Positions 25,949 through 34,648 of a DNA stretch of 36,303 bases are shown here, in pieces (position 1 is the stretch's first letter; every line of letters begins with the position of its first letter). The notes beneath the pieces are model-generated. The model did no database searches. It had not been told where the DNA came from and saw nothing but the letters and a program-made list of their open reading frames with translations. A program made the position numbers and the translations under genes. Source of the stretch: an uncultured Prevotellaceae bacterium (GTDB lineage: Bacteria; Bacteroidota; Bacteroidia; Bacteroidales; Bacteroidaceae); NCBI GenBank assembly GCA_902789415.1, contig CADAOD010000023.1:1-36303 (forward strand). Direction: 5' to 3'.

Positions 25949-26858
25949 CAAGACTACTGGCTAACACGATAACAACCATGATGATTTCAGCTGTGCGATT
26001 AATTCGTACAGCTGTTTTCATATCTGTTGTAGTGAGTTCTCTCTCGTTAACACCGATATAAGGTTTACAGAACACCTCGCCAAAATACTTGTGCGGTCCA
26101 CCAAATCTGCAATTCAGTATGCTGGCAAGCGCGGCCTCAGGATAACCGCTATTAGGCGAAGCGTGACAGCAACCGTATTTGCGCACGAAACCAAGGCGCT
26201 TTGGGCACCAAATAACCATCAGTAATGCTGTTAAGCGCGCAGGGATGAAATTAGCCACATCATCGATACGGGCAGCCCAGCAGCCAAACTGTAGATAGCG
26301 TTCGCTATGGTAGCCAATCATCGAGTCGAGCGTGTTCACCATCTTATAAGCCAACATGCCTGGTGTACCTAAAAGCATCAACCAAAACAACGGTGCAATC
26401 ACTCCATCGCTCAGGTTCTCGGCAAGCGTTTCGAGTGCTGCTGTTCGCACCTCTTGTGCAGTAAGTTCAGATGTATCGCGACCTACAATACGGGCCACCT
26501 GCGCCCTCCCCTCATCAAGCGAACGGTCGAGCGCCAAAAATACCTGTCGCACCTCGCGTATCAACGTCGTCCCCGCCAAGCAATAGAACACGATGATGGC
26601 ATCGAAGATCATTGAACACGGACCATTGACCATTGAACATGATTTGCGGATAAGCCATGTGCCGGCAAATACCGCTACTATCAGTCCGATAGCCATGATG
26701 GCGCCCTTTAGTTTACGATGGGCACCATGATTCAGTCGCTTCTCGCCAAAGGCAATCATCCGTCCGAACCACACAATGGGATGTGGCAACTTCTCTGGGT
26801 CGCCTAATACCAAATCGGCCAACCAACCTACAAGTAGTGATATGGGGTTTATGAACAC
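25935..26858 (-). CDS. cbiB: Adenosylcobinamide-phosphate synthase (cobalamin biosynthesis)
   Basis: An inner-membrane enzyme attaching the aminopropanol phosphate arm to adenosylcobyric acid. The N-terminal segment LVGWLADLVLGDPEKLPHPIVWFGRMIAF is the family signature, and further motifs are LAENLSDGVIAPLFW, YKMVNTLDSMIGYH and FGGPHKYFGEVF. I place the start at GTG 26858 (307 residues). The frame opens further to an ATG at 26945, but a TACTTTTG promoter box at 26885-26892 lies between, so that ATG is upstream of transcription. Residues about 73-83 (SMVNGPCSM) are encoded by a CATTGA-type repeat in a loop between membrane segments. It is divergent from cobS. Confidence 0.92.
   Translation of the reverse strand: MFINPISLLVGWLADLVLGDPEKLPHPIVWFGRMIAFGEKRLNHGAHRKLKGAIMAIGLIVAVFAGTWLIRKSCSMVNGPCSMIFDAIIVFYCLAGTTLIREVRQVFLALDRSLDEGRAQVARIVGRDTSELTAQEVRTAALETLAENLSDGVIAPLFWLMLLGTPGMLAYKMVNTLDSMIGYHSERYLQFGCWAARIDDVANFIPARLTALLMVIWCPKRLGFVRKYGCCHASPNSGYPEAALASILNCRFGGPHKYFGEVFCKPYIGVNERELTTTDMKTAVRINRTAEIIMVVIVLASSLVSLL
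26610..26642. repeat. CATTGA repeat inside the cbiB coding sequence
   Basis: cattgaaca occurs at 26610-26618 and again at 26631-26639, with accattgac between, giving three units of a CATTGAMC type. It is read in frame on the minus strand as CSMVNGPCSM. The arrangement mimics the intergenic repeats of this genome. Confidence 0.65.
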
Positions 26859-26884
26859 GATGCTATTTTTTTTATTTCTGTCGG

Positions 26885-26892
26885 CAAAAGTA
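26885..26892 (-). promoter_or_regulatory. Promoter element of cbiB
   Basis: TACTTTTG is read on the minus strand, 27 bases before the GTG start. It sets the start choice for cbiB. Confidence 0.6.
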
Positions 26893-26905
26893 CAAAAAGT
26901 TTTCG

Positions 26906-26913
26906 TATCTTTG
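26906..26913 (+). promoter_or_regulatory. Promoter element of the cobS-cobU-cobT operon
   Basis: TATCTTTG lies 18 bases before the cobS ATG, so the leader is only about a dozen bases. There is no room for a cobalamin riboswitch. Its upstream box would overlap the cbiB promoter, so the two promoters may compete. Confidence 0.55.
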
Positions 26914-26931
26914 CCCTCAAAAACGAAAATT

Positions 26932-27711
26932 ATGCAAATAAACATCGATCAGACGCATTGGTACGACCGTATTTGGGCTGCGCTGATATTTTTTACCCGA
27001 CTGCCGTTCTGGCGACTACACCAGCCACCCAAGGAGTGTTATCAAACAGTAGTAGAACACTGGCCTTTAGCAGGCTGGATTACAGGTGCTGCTATGGCTG
27101 CCACACTGTATTTTGGTAGCTGGTATCTGCCTTACATGGTGGCTGTGATACTGGCTATTGTGGTGCGACTGCTGATAACTGGCGCGCTGCACGAAGACGG
27201 CCTGGCCGACTTTCTGGATGGCTTTGGTGGTGGCGGTAATAACCGCGAGCGCATACTGGCTATCATGAAAGATTCGCATATCGGCACCTATGGTGTTATC
27301 GGTTTGATTTGCTACGAGTTATTGCTATTTGCTGCCTTGTTCGCCATGCCTCCCGCATTGGCAGCACTCACTATATTGGCTGCCGATCCATACGCCAAAA
27401 TGGTTACTTCGCAACTCGTTACCATGATGCCTTATGCCCGACGCGAGGAAGAGGCTAAAGCCCGTACCATTTATCGTAAAATCAATTGGCAGGCGGGTAT
27501 CAGCTTAGCCATCCAAGGCCTATTACCTATGGTAGCTTACATCTGGTACACAGGTATGCGCTGGGATCTGATTATCTTTATACCTGCACTCGTGATGTAT
27601 TTTCTCTATCTGCTCATCTGGCGCAAAATTCACGGCTATACCGGCGACTGCTGTGGTGCCGTTTGCCTGTTAGTTGAGTTAAGTGTTTATTTAGTAGTTT
27701 GTACGCAATGA
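26932..27711 (+). CDS. cobS: Adenosylcobinamide-GDP ribazoletransferase (cobalamin synthase)
   Basis: An inner-membrane enzyme joining adenosylcobinamide-GDP with alpha-ribazole to make cobalamin. With the start at ATG 26932 it is 259 residues, the family's usual size. A longer frame from 26776 would run through the promoter region and antisense to cbiB, so I reject it. Family motifs are FFTRLPFWR (20-28), GALHEDGLADFLDGFGG (84-100) with the metal-binding acidic residues, and MKDSHIGTYG (112-121). C-terminal hydrophobic helices end at GYTGDCCGA, typical of CobS. Its stop overlaps the cobU start in ATGA. Confidence 0.94.
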   Translation: MQINIDQTHWYDRIWAALIFFTRLPFWRLHQPPKECYQTVVEHWPLAGWITGAAMAATLYFGSWYLPYMVAVILAIVVRLLITGALHEDGLADFLDGFGGGGNNRERILAIMKDSHIGTYGVIGLICYELLLFAALFAMPPALAALTILAADPYAKMVTSQLVTMMPYARREEEAKARTIYRKINWQAGISLAIQGLLPMVAYIWYTGMRWDLIIFIPALVMYFLYLLIWRKIHGYTGDCCGAVCLLVELSVYLVVCTQ

Positions 27712-28217
27712 AAAGAATTATATTGATTACAGGCGGTCAACGCTCTGGCAAGAGCACCAAGGCCGAAGAGCTGGCGCTGCAACTGAGCCCTAACCCCGTC
27801 TATCTGGCCACGGCACATATCTGGGACGAGGAGTTTCGCGCCAGAGTGCAGAAGCACCAGGAGCGTCGCGGTCCGGAGTGGACGAATATCGAGGAAGAGA
27901 AATATCTTTCGAAACACGACCTGACGGGCCGCGTGGTGGTGATTGATTGCGTGACGCTGTGGCTGACGAACTGGATTTCGACAGAAACCACCGACATCGA
28001 CACAATCCTAACAGCAGCGAAACAAGAATTCGACCAATTCACCGCTCCCGATGCCACCTACATTTTCGTAACCAATGAGATAGGACTGGGTGGCGTGAGC
28101 ACCAGCCAACTGCAACGGCGCTTTACCGACCTGCAGGGCTGGATGAACCAATACATCGCCCAGAAAGCCGACGAGGTGATACTCATGATTTCGGGAATCC
28201 CCGTAAAAATAAAATAA
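27708..28217 (+). CDS. cobU: Adenosylcobinamide kinase / adenosylcobinamide-phosphate guanylyltransferase
   Basis: A bifunctional cytoplasmic enzyme phosphorylating adenosylcobinamide and transferring GMP to it. A 169-residue protein from ATG 27708 (overlapping the cobS stop in ATGA) has the P-loop GGQRSGKS (9-16). The HQERRGPEW segment supplies the region with the guanylated His in CobU enzymes. VVIDCVTLWLTNW and FVTNEIGLGGV are conserved blocks. A start three codons earlier is possible but lies further into cobS. The frame ends directly before the cobT start with no gap. Confidence 0.95.
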   Translation: MKRIILITGGQRSGKSTKAEELALQLSPNPVYLATAHIWDEEFRARVQKHQERRGPEWTNIEEEKYLSKHDLTGRVVVIDCVTLWLTNWISTETTDIDTILTAAKQEFDQFTAPDATYIFVTNEIGLGGVSTSQLQRRFTDLQGWMNQYIAQKADEVILMISGIPVKIK

Positions 28218-29240
28218 ATGAAACAATTCGCAATACATCCCGTAGATAAAAGCCTGGCCCCACAGATTCAGGCTAAGATAGACAACCTGAATAAACCCAA
28301 AGGTTCGTTGGGCAGACTGGAGGATCTGGCCCTTCAGATCTGCTTGATCCAACAGACATTAGAGCCCTCACTCGCCCACCCTTGTCACTTGTTATTGGGT
28401 GGCGATCATGGTATTGAGCGCGAGGGTGTGAGTGTATCGCCACGCTGTGTTACCTGGCAGCAAATGATAAACTTTACCCATGGCGGTGGCGGCGTAAATA
28501 TGTTTTGCCGCCAGCATGGTTTTAAACTTCGTATTGTTGACGTGGGTGTGGATTACGATCTGGCAGGTATCGATGGTATCATCGACCGCAAGATAGCCCG
28601 AGGCACACGCAACTTTCTGTACGAAGCTGCGATGACCGAAGAAGAGTTCGATCGGGCCATCCAGATAGGTTGCGATTTGGTGGCCGACTGTATCGCCGAA
28701 GGCTGCCAAGTGCTCAGTATCGGCGAGATGGGTATAGCCAATACCTCACCCTCCAGCATTTGGATGCACCAGTTTACTGGCATTCCCTTAGCCGATTGCA
28801 TAGGTGCTGGTGCTGGTCTCGACACCACAGGCATCAGCCACAAATACGAGGTGCTTAGTGAAGCAGTTCGCCACTTTCATGGCGAGCCGTTAAGCTACTT
28901 CGGCGGATACGAGATGGTTGCGGCTATAGGTGCCATGCTAAAAGCCGCCGAGAAGCATCTGGTGATACTCATCGACGGCTTTATTATGACGGCCTGTGCG
29001 CTAGCTGCTATTCAGTTATATCCTGCCGCACAGGACTACATGATTTTTACGCATTGTGGTGATGAGAGCGGGCACCAGCGCATGCTCCATGCCATGGGTG
29101 CCGATGCACTGCTGCATCTGGGTTTGCGATTAGGCGAAGGCACTGGTGCTCTCTGTGCATTCCCGATAGTTGATTCAGCCGTTCGGATGATGAATGAGAT
29201 GAACAACTTCAAGAACGCCAATATCACCAAGTATTTTTAA
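28218..29240 (+). CDS. cobT: Nicotinate-nucleotide--dimethylbenzimidazole phosphoribosyltransferase
   Basis: A cytoplasmic enzyme making alpha-ribazole phosphate, the lower-ligand precursor joined by CobS after dephosphorylation. The 340-residue protein has LNKPKGSLGRLEDLA (24-38), GGDHGIEREGVS, NFTHGGGGVN, GEMGIANTSPSS and the active-site Glu307 in GLRLGEGTGA. Length and motifs are normal. It begins one base after cobU and ends overlapping the convergent S41 peptidase by four bases, with no terminator seen. No alpha-ribazole phosphatase (cobC) or cobD gene is next to it. Confidence 0.96.
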   Translation: MKQFAIHPVDKSLAPQIQAKIDNLNKPKGSLGRLEDLALQICLIQQTLEPSLAHPCHLLLGGDHGIEREGVSVSPRCVTWQQMINFTHGGGGVNMFCRQHGFKLRIVDVGVDYDLAGIDGIIDRKIARGTRNFLYEAAMTEEEFDRAIQIGCDLVADCIAEGCQVLSIGEMGIANTSPSSIWMHQFTGIPLADCIGAGAGLDTTGISHKYEVLSEAVRHFHGEPLSYFGGYEMVAAIGAMLKAAEKHLVILIDGFIMTACALAAIQLYPAAQDYMIFTHCGDESGHQRMLHAMGADALLHLGLRLGEGTGALCAFPIVDSAVRMMNEMNNFKNANITKYF

Positions 29241-32200
29241 CGGAGCATTTCCTTTACAGCACGCTCCAACTGACGGTCGCGACCGTTGATGTAATCCTCG
29301 GGTGTGTTATACACCTCGATATCAGGATTCAGTGTAGTGTTCTCGCCAAATACGCCACGCATATCGCGACAGCCTACCTGAGGAATACCGAAAATCATTC
29401 CGTTCTGCAGTGTCTCCCACCAAACAGCAGTCATTGTTCCTGCTACAGGTGCTCCAATCAGTTTACCAATCTTCAGTTCTTTATATACCCAAGGGAAACC
29501 GTGTCCGTTACTGTAGTCATCCTCGCAAATCAGTACGCACGATGGCTTCAGCCACTTATTATAAGGATCGGAGCCTACATACTTGCCATGAGGCACAAAC
29601 TCCTGATACTTCTTACCGCTCAGCAGGGTGCACAAATCGTCGTGTAACCAACCACCACCGTTATGTCGCTCGTCAACTACAGCAGCCACACGATTGCGGT
29701 TCTTGTCGCTCAGCAGCTCACGGTAAACCGTACGGAAGCTGGGACTGTCCATAGCCTTTACATGCACGTAGGCCAGCTTGCCATCCGAGAGACTGTCGGT
29801 CATCTCACGCTGACGGTCAACCCAACGCTTATACAGCAGTTCATTCTGTACACTGCGACTGATAGCCTTGATAGTCACGTCGTTACGCTTTCCGGTTGAA
29901 GGATTCAGAATGGTCAAGCGCACGCGCTTTCCAGCCTTACCATCCAGCAATGGGAAATAATCGTCGTTAGCCTTGATGGCTACACCGTCGATAGCCTCAA
30001 TCACGCATCCGGCTACCACACCTGTCTTCTTCTGGGCCAATGGCGAGCGCTTGATAATCTCTTCGATACGCAGTCCGTCGCCCTGATAGTTCTGGTCGAT
30101 AAACACACCTAATGCTGCAGTGCTGAGTGTTGCACCATCAGGATAATAACGGGCACCAGTGTGCGATGCATTCAGCTCGCCCAACATCTCGCTCAGCATA
30201 TCCCTGAAGTCGTACTCATTATTGATATATGGCAGGAAACGGCGATAGTTATCACGATAGCCTTCCCAATCTACATTGTGCAGATTCTCTACATAGAACT
30301 TATCCTTAACCTGGCGCCAGATGTGGTCGAACAAGTAGGCACGCTCCTCGTAAGGACGATAGTTAAATACGGTCTCGAAGTCAATGTTCTTGGTAGATTT
30401 CTTACCGAGATCCAACTTCTTGATACCACCACGCGATACCAGGAACAGGTTATTAAACTTCTTGTCGGGCTGCATAGCGCCGCCGCCAACACCCTTTATC
30501 AGCAGCTCGGTCTTATCCTCGCGCAGGTAGTGTACCCACAGGTCTCTGCCACCTTCGAACGAGGCCTGATAATACAATGTGTCGCCTTTCAGTACAGCGT
30601 CGCCCATACGAGCTGAATTATCAGTTACGCGCACAATGCGATCGCGACAGTTTTCTAAGTCGAATGACAGCAGCTTCTCGGTCTTTGGCTTCTCGGCAGT
30701 TTTCTTCTTACTGTCTTTTTTCTTCTTAGCATCCTTATCGTCAGCCTTTTCATTCTTCTTAGCCTCCTTCTCAGCCTCTTCCAGAATTTCCTTATCCTCC
30801 TTACTCATGGTAAAGCGGTCGTAAGCATCTACATCGAAGAACATCACGTAGTAGTCAGACTCGGCTCCCCAGCTACCATGACTGCGATAACCGGCTCGAT
30901 CACTCTCAAACAGCATGGCCTTACCACCAAGCACCCAACGGGCCGAACCTTCGTTGTAGCCACTCTCAGTCAGGTTGTGTACCTCGCCATTACCGTTAGC
31001 GTTTACTAGAGCGATATCGCTACTGTTCCAACCGCCGGTACCAATATAGCTGGCCAACAGCCACTTGCTGTCGGGACTCCACTCAAACCAAAGGTCGCCA
31101 TCGCGGTACGAGAAGTTGTACTTACCATCAAGCACAGTGCGCTCCAGTCCGGTCTTCAGGTTAATCACGCACAGCTCCGAACGGTTCTTGAAGTAAGCTA
31201 CCTCTTTGCCATCAGGACTGTACTTTGGCTGCAGCGATGTCTCGTTGCTGTTAGTCAGACGCTCCTCTTGCAGGGAGGTAGCGTAAGTAAAGAGTTTCTC
31301 GTTCTTATTCTTCAGTTTGGTCTGATATATCTGCCATACGCCACCACGCTCTGCACAGTAAACCAGACTGCGACCATCAGGTGCAAAATCCACACTGCGC
31401 TCCTGCTGTGGTGTATTGGTAATCTGCATGGTTGTCTTATACTCAACCGATGTCACAAAGATATCGCCACGCAGAATAAAGGCCACCTCTTTGGCATCGG
31501 GCGAAAGACTGATCTCGGTTACACCACTCGAACGGAGCTGACGAATCAGGTCCTTATCCTGACGGTCGCCGGTAATAGTTACCTTTACCTTCTGTGGCTC
31601 AGAACCTTCCTTCAAGGTATAAATCTCGCCATTCTGACTGTAGCAGAGTGTACCCTCGTTGCTTACGGTGAGATAGCGTACGGGATTCATTGTGTGGTGC
31701 GAGAGCTGCTTTTTACCTGTGCCGTCGATATTTCGGCGATACACATTAAAGGTACCATCTTCTTCGCTGGTGTAATAATACGAGTTGGCATCGGCCCAGC
31801 GTGGTGTTCGGTCCTCACCCTTAAAGTCGGTCAGTCGGCTGTAGTGCCCATCCTGCACCAACCAGATGTCGCGACAGATAGGACTCTGATGGTGCTTACG
31901 GAAAGGATCCTCGTACCCCTTATAATCGTGATACAGCATACGACCATCCTTGGCAAAACTGATATCCTCCATTGGCAGAGTTGAGAACATGCGAGGACGA
32001 CCGCCCTTGATGCTCACCTCGTACACCTGATTCTCGCCAGGGAACAGAATCGACTGTGCCGATGGCATCCACGAAGCCGAGAACAGCACGTGTTCGTTAT
32101 CTCGCCACACCATAGGCACCTCGTTGGTACTATTAGTGGTCAGTCTCACAGGCTCACTGCCCTGAGCATCCATCACATATACATCCATGCTACCCTCACG

Positions 32201-32458
32201 ACTCGACGCAAAAGCCAGTTTGGTACCATCGGGGCTCCATACCGGACAAGCATCGTAGGCCGCATTGGTGGTAAGTTGTCGAGCCTGTCCACCAGTGGCA
32301 GCTACTGTATATACATCACCTTTATACGAAAAGGCAATCGTTTTACCATCGGGCGAGATGGCAGTGTACCGCATCCACAGCGGACCTTCTTCGGCATGCG
32401 AACTAAGCCCCACCATCAGGAGCCCAGCAGCCAAAATTAATTTTCTAGTTTTCATCAC
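29237..32458 (-). CDS. Tricorn-like S41 peptidase with TolB-type propeller and PDZ domain
   Basis: An exported 1073-residue protease related to archaeal tricorn. A signal peptide (about 1-22) is followed by TolB/WD40-like propeller repeats (SPDGKTIAFS, SPDGTKLAFAS, FAPDGRSLVY, SPDGKEVAYF; about 30-550). A lysine-rich charged linker covers about 558-593. A second propeller-like part, a PDZ domain (about 755-900, around EEIIKRSPL and GVVAGCVIEAIDGV) and the S41 domain come next. SHTGARYY resembles the Ser-His pair of tricorn, and CEDDYSNGHGF carries the likely nucleophile Ser983. In this setting it would work in the periplasm on peptides, not as a cytosolic proteasome partner. It is monocistronic with a good promoter. 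Confidence 0.9.
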   Translation of the reverse strand: MMKTRKLILAAGLLMVGLSSHAEEGPLWMRYTAISPDGKTIAFSYKGDVYTVAATGGQARQLTTNAAYDACPVWSPDGTKLAFASSREGSMDVYVMDAQGSEPVRLTTNSTNEVPMVWRDNEHVLFSASWMPSAQSILFPGENQVYEVSIKGGRPRMFSTLPMEDISFAKDGRMLYHDYKGYEDPFRKHHQSPICRDIWLVQDGHYSRLTDFKGEDRTPRWADANSYYYTSEEDGTFNVYRRNIDGTGKKQLSHHTMNPVRYLTVSNEGTLCYSQNGEIYTLKEGSEPQKVKVTITGDRQDKDLIRQLRSSGVTEISLSPDAKEVAFILRGDIFVTSVEYKTTMQITNTPQQERSVDFAPDGRSLVYCAERGGVWQIYQTKLKNKNEKLFTYATSLQEERLTNSNETSLQPKYSPDGKEVAYFKNRSELCVINLKTGLERTVLDGKYNFSYRDGDLWFEWSPDSKWLLASYIGTGGWNSSDIALVNANGNGEVHNLTESGYNEGSARWVLGGKAMLFESDRAGYRSHGSWGAESDYYVMFFDVDAYDRFTMSKEDKEILEEAEKEAKKNEKADDKDAKKKKDSKKKTAEKPKTEKLLSFDLENCRDRIVRVTDNSARMGDAVLKGDTLYYQASFEGGRDLWVHYLREDKTELLIKGVGGGAMQPDKKFNNLFLVSRGGIKKLDLGKKSTKNIDFETVFNYRPYEERAYLFDHIWRQVKDKFYVENLHNVDWEGYRDNYRRFLPYINNEYDFRDMLSEMLGELNASHTGARYYPDGATLSTAALGVFIDQNYQGDGLRIEEIIKRSPLAQKKTGVVAGCVIEAIDGVAIKANDDYFPLLDGKAGKRVRLTILNPSTGKRNDVTIKAISRSVQNELLYKRWVDRQREMTDSLSDGKLAYVHVKAMDSPSFRTVYRELLSDKNRNRVAAVVDERHNGGGWLHDDLCTLLSGKKYQEFVPHGKYVGSDPYNKWLKPSCVLICEDDYSNGHGFPWVYKELKIGKLIGAPVAGTMTAVWWETLQNGMIFGIPQVGCRDMRGVFGENTTLNPDIEVYNTPEDYINGRDRQLERAVKEMLR

Positions 32459-32507
32459 GTTAATTTAAGTTTATCTGTTATGTTTGATATTTCTACAAAA
32501 TCGGATG

Positions 32508-32538
32508 CAAAGATAAGAATTTATACGCATTATGCAAA
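32508..32538 (-). promoter_or_regulatory. Promoter of the tricorn-like peptidase gene
   Basis: On the minus strand TTG at 32537-32535 within a T-run, 19 bases, then TATCTTTG (32515-32508). The start codon is 50 bases downstream. Confidence 0.7.
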
Positions 32539-32604
32539 AAAATACGCTAATTTTTCGCATTATTCGTTACTTTTTGTTACTTTTACACCCAAAAAACAGT
32601 CAAT

Positions 32605-33351
32605 ATGAAACGATTACTCACATTTGCATTCGCCTTTTGCCTGGCATCGGCAACATTAAATGCACAAACAACCAGTACCGAAGTACTCTTCGAAACCACC
32701 AAGGGTAACATCCGTATCGCCCTTTACGACGAGACACCACAGCACCGCGACAACTTCTTGAAGCTTACCAAAATGGGCTCGTACGATTCGTTGCTTTTCC
32801 ATCGCGTGATTAAGGATTTTATGATTCAGACGGGCGACATTTTTAGTAAGAAAGCCAAACCCGGGCAGTTGTTAGGTATGGGCGATTACGATTATACCAC
32901 CGAGGCAGAATTCCGTCTGCCCAAAATATTCCATCGCCGTGGTGTAGTAGCAGCAGCGCGCGAGGGCGACAAAAAAAATCCCGAGCGCCGTTCGGGGGCC
33001 AGTCAGTTCTATATCGTATGGGGTAAGATTTACGACGATCGCCGATTGGATTACACCCAGACAAAGCTCGACTCGATTACCAATGGCGAGGTAAAACTTA
33101 CCCCCGAGATGCGTGAGGTATATAAAACCATCGGTGGAACCCCACACTTAGATGGTCAGTACACCGTGTTTGGCGAGATAGTCGAGGGTTTGGATGTAGT
33201 CGAAGCTATCCAAGGTGTGGCCGTAGATAAGAACGATCGCCCCTTAGAGGATATCCGTATTCTGAAGGCCACCGTTACCAAAGATTTCCCTGCCCCACCA
33301 GCCGCACCAAAAAAAGCAGCGCCCAAGAGGAAACCTCTCAGGCGCCACTAA
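32605..33351 (+). CDS. Exported cyclophilin-type peptidyl-prolyl isomerase
   Basis: A folding catalyst of 248 residues with a signal peptide (about 1-20, ends LNAQ), so periplasmic. The cyclophilin core shows ETTKGNIRIALYDETP, DSLLFHRVIKDFMIQTGD, GVVAAAREG, SGASQFYIVWGK and GQYTVFGEIVEGLDVV. An insertion of about 25 residues near 150-175 (DYTQTKLDSITNGEVKL) is seen in many Bacteroidetes members. The C-terminus is a basic proline/alanine/lysine-rich tail (PAPPAAPKKAAPKRKP), perhaps for binding surface polymers. Upstream is only a weak promoter match (TACTTTTTG near 32568, one base too long). It converges with the nitroreductase gene. Confidence 0.93.
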   Translation: MKRLLTFAFAFCLASATLNAQTTSTEVLFETTKGNIRIALYDETPQHRDNFLKLTKMGSYDSLLFHRVIKDFMIQTGDIFSKKAKPGQLLGMGDYDYTTEAEFRLPKIFHRRGVVAAAREGDKKNPERRSGASQFYIVWGKIYDDRRLDYTQTKLDSITNGEVKLTPEMREVYKTIGGTPHLDGQYTVFGEIVEGLDVVEAIQGVAVDKNDRPLEDIRILKATVTKDFPAPPAAPKKAAPKRKPLRRH

Positions 33352-33392
33352 TTAATCACCACTAATATTCTGGCACATCACGTTGATTTCTT

Positions 33393-34463
33393 TTAGAAAC
33401 CAACCTTGCGCTCTTTGGCTGCGAACGAGCAGAAACGGGCTGTAGCATTAGTAATCTGCAGCACTGCCATATTATCGTCGTCGGCTTTGTACATCGACTT
33501 CAGACCCTCGTTACGATTCAAGAACTCCTCCTTTACGCTCAGTGTCTCGTCGTTTACCAATGTGCCGCTCAGGCGCATCCATTCAAAGCCCGACTTCTTC
33601 AAGGCGCAAATCTCAAACTTGCCGTTCTTGGCAATCTGCTTGTAAACATCCTTCACCTTACCGGTCATAATGTAGAGTTTACCATCTATAATCTCCGACA
33701 CGCCAAAGATACGTACACGTGGCTGAGTGCCATCAGCAGTAGCTACGGCAAAACTGCCGCAGTCCTTCAGATAGGCCTGCACTTCCTCCATGTTAGCTTT
33801 CAGTTGTTCGGCACTGAGTGTTTCTGCAGCTGATACCTGTACTTCGTTCTGATCAAATGTAGCTTTTCCGCCAAACTCATTGAATGATACGTTTTCAGGC
33901 TTCCACTTATCTTTTGGTGTAGGCTGTTCAGCAGGATGACCTACAGCGATAACGCAGAAAGGAACCATATTCTCAGGCAACTTTAGCACCTTCGAAACCT
34001 CAGCTACACGGTTATCAATTGGGTAACAGCCTGTCCACACGGCACCAAGGCCAAGCGCATTGGCAGCCAACAGAATATTCTCGGTAGCAGCCGAACAGTC
34101 CTGAATCCAGAAAGCCTGGGCCGGTCCCTGCAGCGCCTTGTTAAGATTACCACAAACCACGATGGTTACACCTGCCTGCTTAACCATACCACCTCTACTA
34201 CCAGCCAGTTCTGCCAACTTTGCCTTATCGGTAACAGCAACAAAGTGCCAAGGCTGACGATTAACGGCTGTAGGTGCAGCCATACCTGCACGCAGCATCG
34301 TTTCGATATCTGCGTTCGATACAGGCTCGTTGGTGTACGCTCTGATGCTGGTACGCGTCATAATGTTGTTAATGGCGGCCTGAGCATCGCTTTCTACTTT
34401 CTGCTGGGCATTAACTGTCATTATACCCATCATTGCCATAAGGCACAAAATAGTTTTCTTCAT
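33393..34463 (-). CDS. Exported nitroreductase fused to a pyridoxamine-phosphate-oxidase-like flavin domain
   Basis: A two-domain flavoprotein of 356 residues from ATG 34463. A longer frame opens at 34538 but lies upstream of the TATATTTG promoter box (34517-34524), and the shorter start gives a clear signal peptide (MKKTILCLMAMMGIMTVNAQ). Domain one (about 28-195) is an NADH/NADPH nitroreductase: RTSIRAYTNEPV (37-48), MAAPTAVNRQPWHFV (61-75), and ANALGLGAVWTGCYP. Domain two (about 210-350) resembles split-barrel FMN-binding proteins: FAVATADGTQPRVRIFG, LYIMTGKVKDVYKQI, FEWMRLSGTLVND. Export of a nitroreductase is odd because its electron donor is cytoplasmic. Substrate unknown. Confidence 0.85.
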   Translation of the reverse strand: MKKTILCLMAMMGIMTVNAQQKVESDAQAAINNIMTRTSIRAYTNEPVSNADIETMLRAGMAAPTAVNRQPWHFVAVTDKAKLAELAGSRGGMVKQAGVTIVVCGNLNKALQGPAQAFWIQDCSAATENILLAANALGLGAVWTGCYPIDNRVAEVSKVLKLPENMVPFCVIAVGHPAEQPTPKDKWKPENVSFNEFGGKATFDQNEVQVSAAETLSAEQLKANMEEVQAYLKDCGSFAVATADGTQPRVRIFGVSEIIDGKLYIMTGKVKDVYKQIAKNGKFEICALKKSGFEWMRLSGTLVNDETLSVKEEFLNRNEGLKSMYKADDDNMAVLQITNATARFCSFAAKERKVGF

Positions 34464-34516
34464 GCTTTTATCATTAAATTGTTGATGTAACTTTTGCTTA
34501 ATTGGTTTTTGTGCGG

Positions 34517-34524
34517 CAAATATA
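34517..34524 (-). promoter_or_regulatory. Promoter element of the nitroreductase fusion gene
   Basis: TATATTTG is read on the minus strand, 53 bases before the chosen start. It argues against the earlier start at 34538. Confidence 0.55.
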
Positions 34525-34608
34525 CAAAATAAATTCAAAAGCAGTTTATTTTGGCTCTTAATTTATATTTTTTTGTTGTTAAGTTACCATATAATGATGA
34601 AAAAACGT

Positions 34609-34616
34609 TACCTTTG
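34609..34616 (+). promoter_or_regulatory. Promoter element of panE
   Basis: TACCTTTG, 32 bases before the panE start. No clean TTTG box is found 19-20 bases upstream. Confidence 0.6.
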
Positions 34617-34648
34617 CACACAAATTAGTAATTAATAAGTTTATTAAT

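Noticed and set aside
26776-26931. 52-codon N-terminal extension of cobS
   Set aside because: It covers the cobS promoter and the cbiB start on the other strand, and the family starts at the MQIN/FFTRLPFW region.
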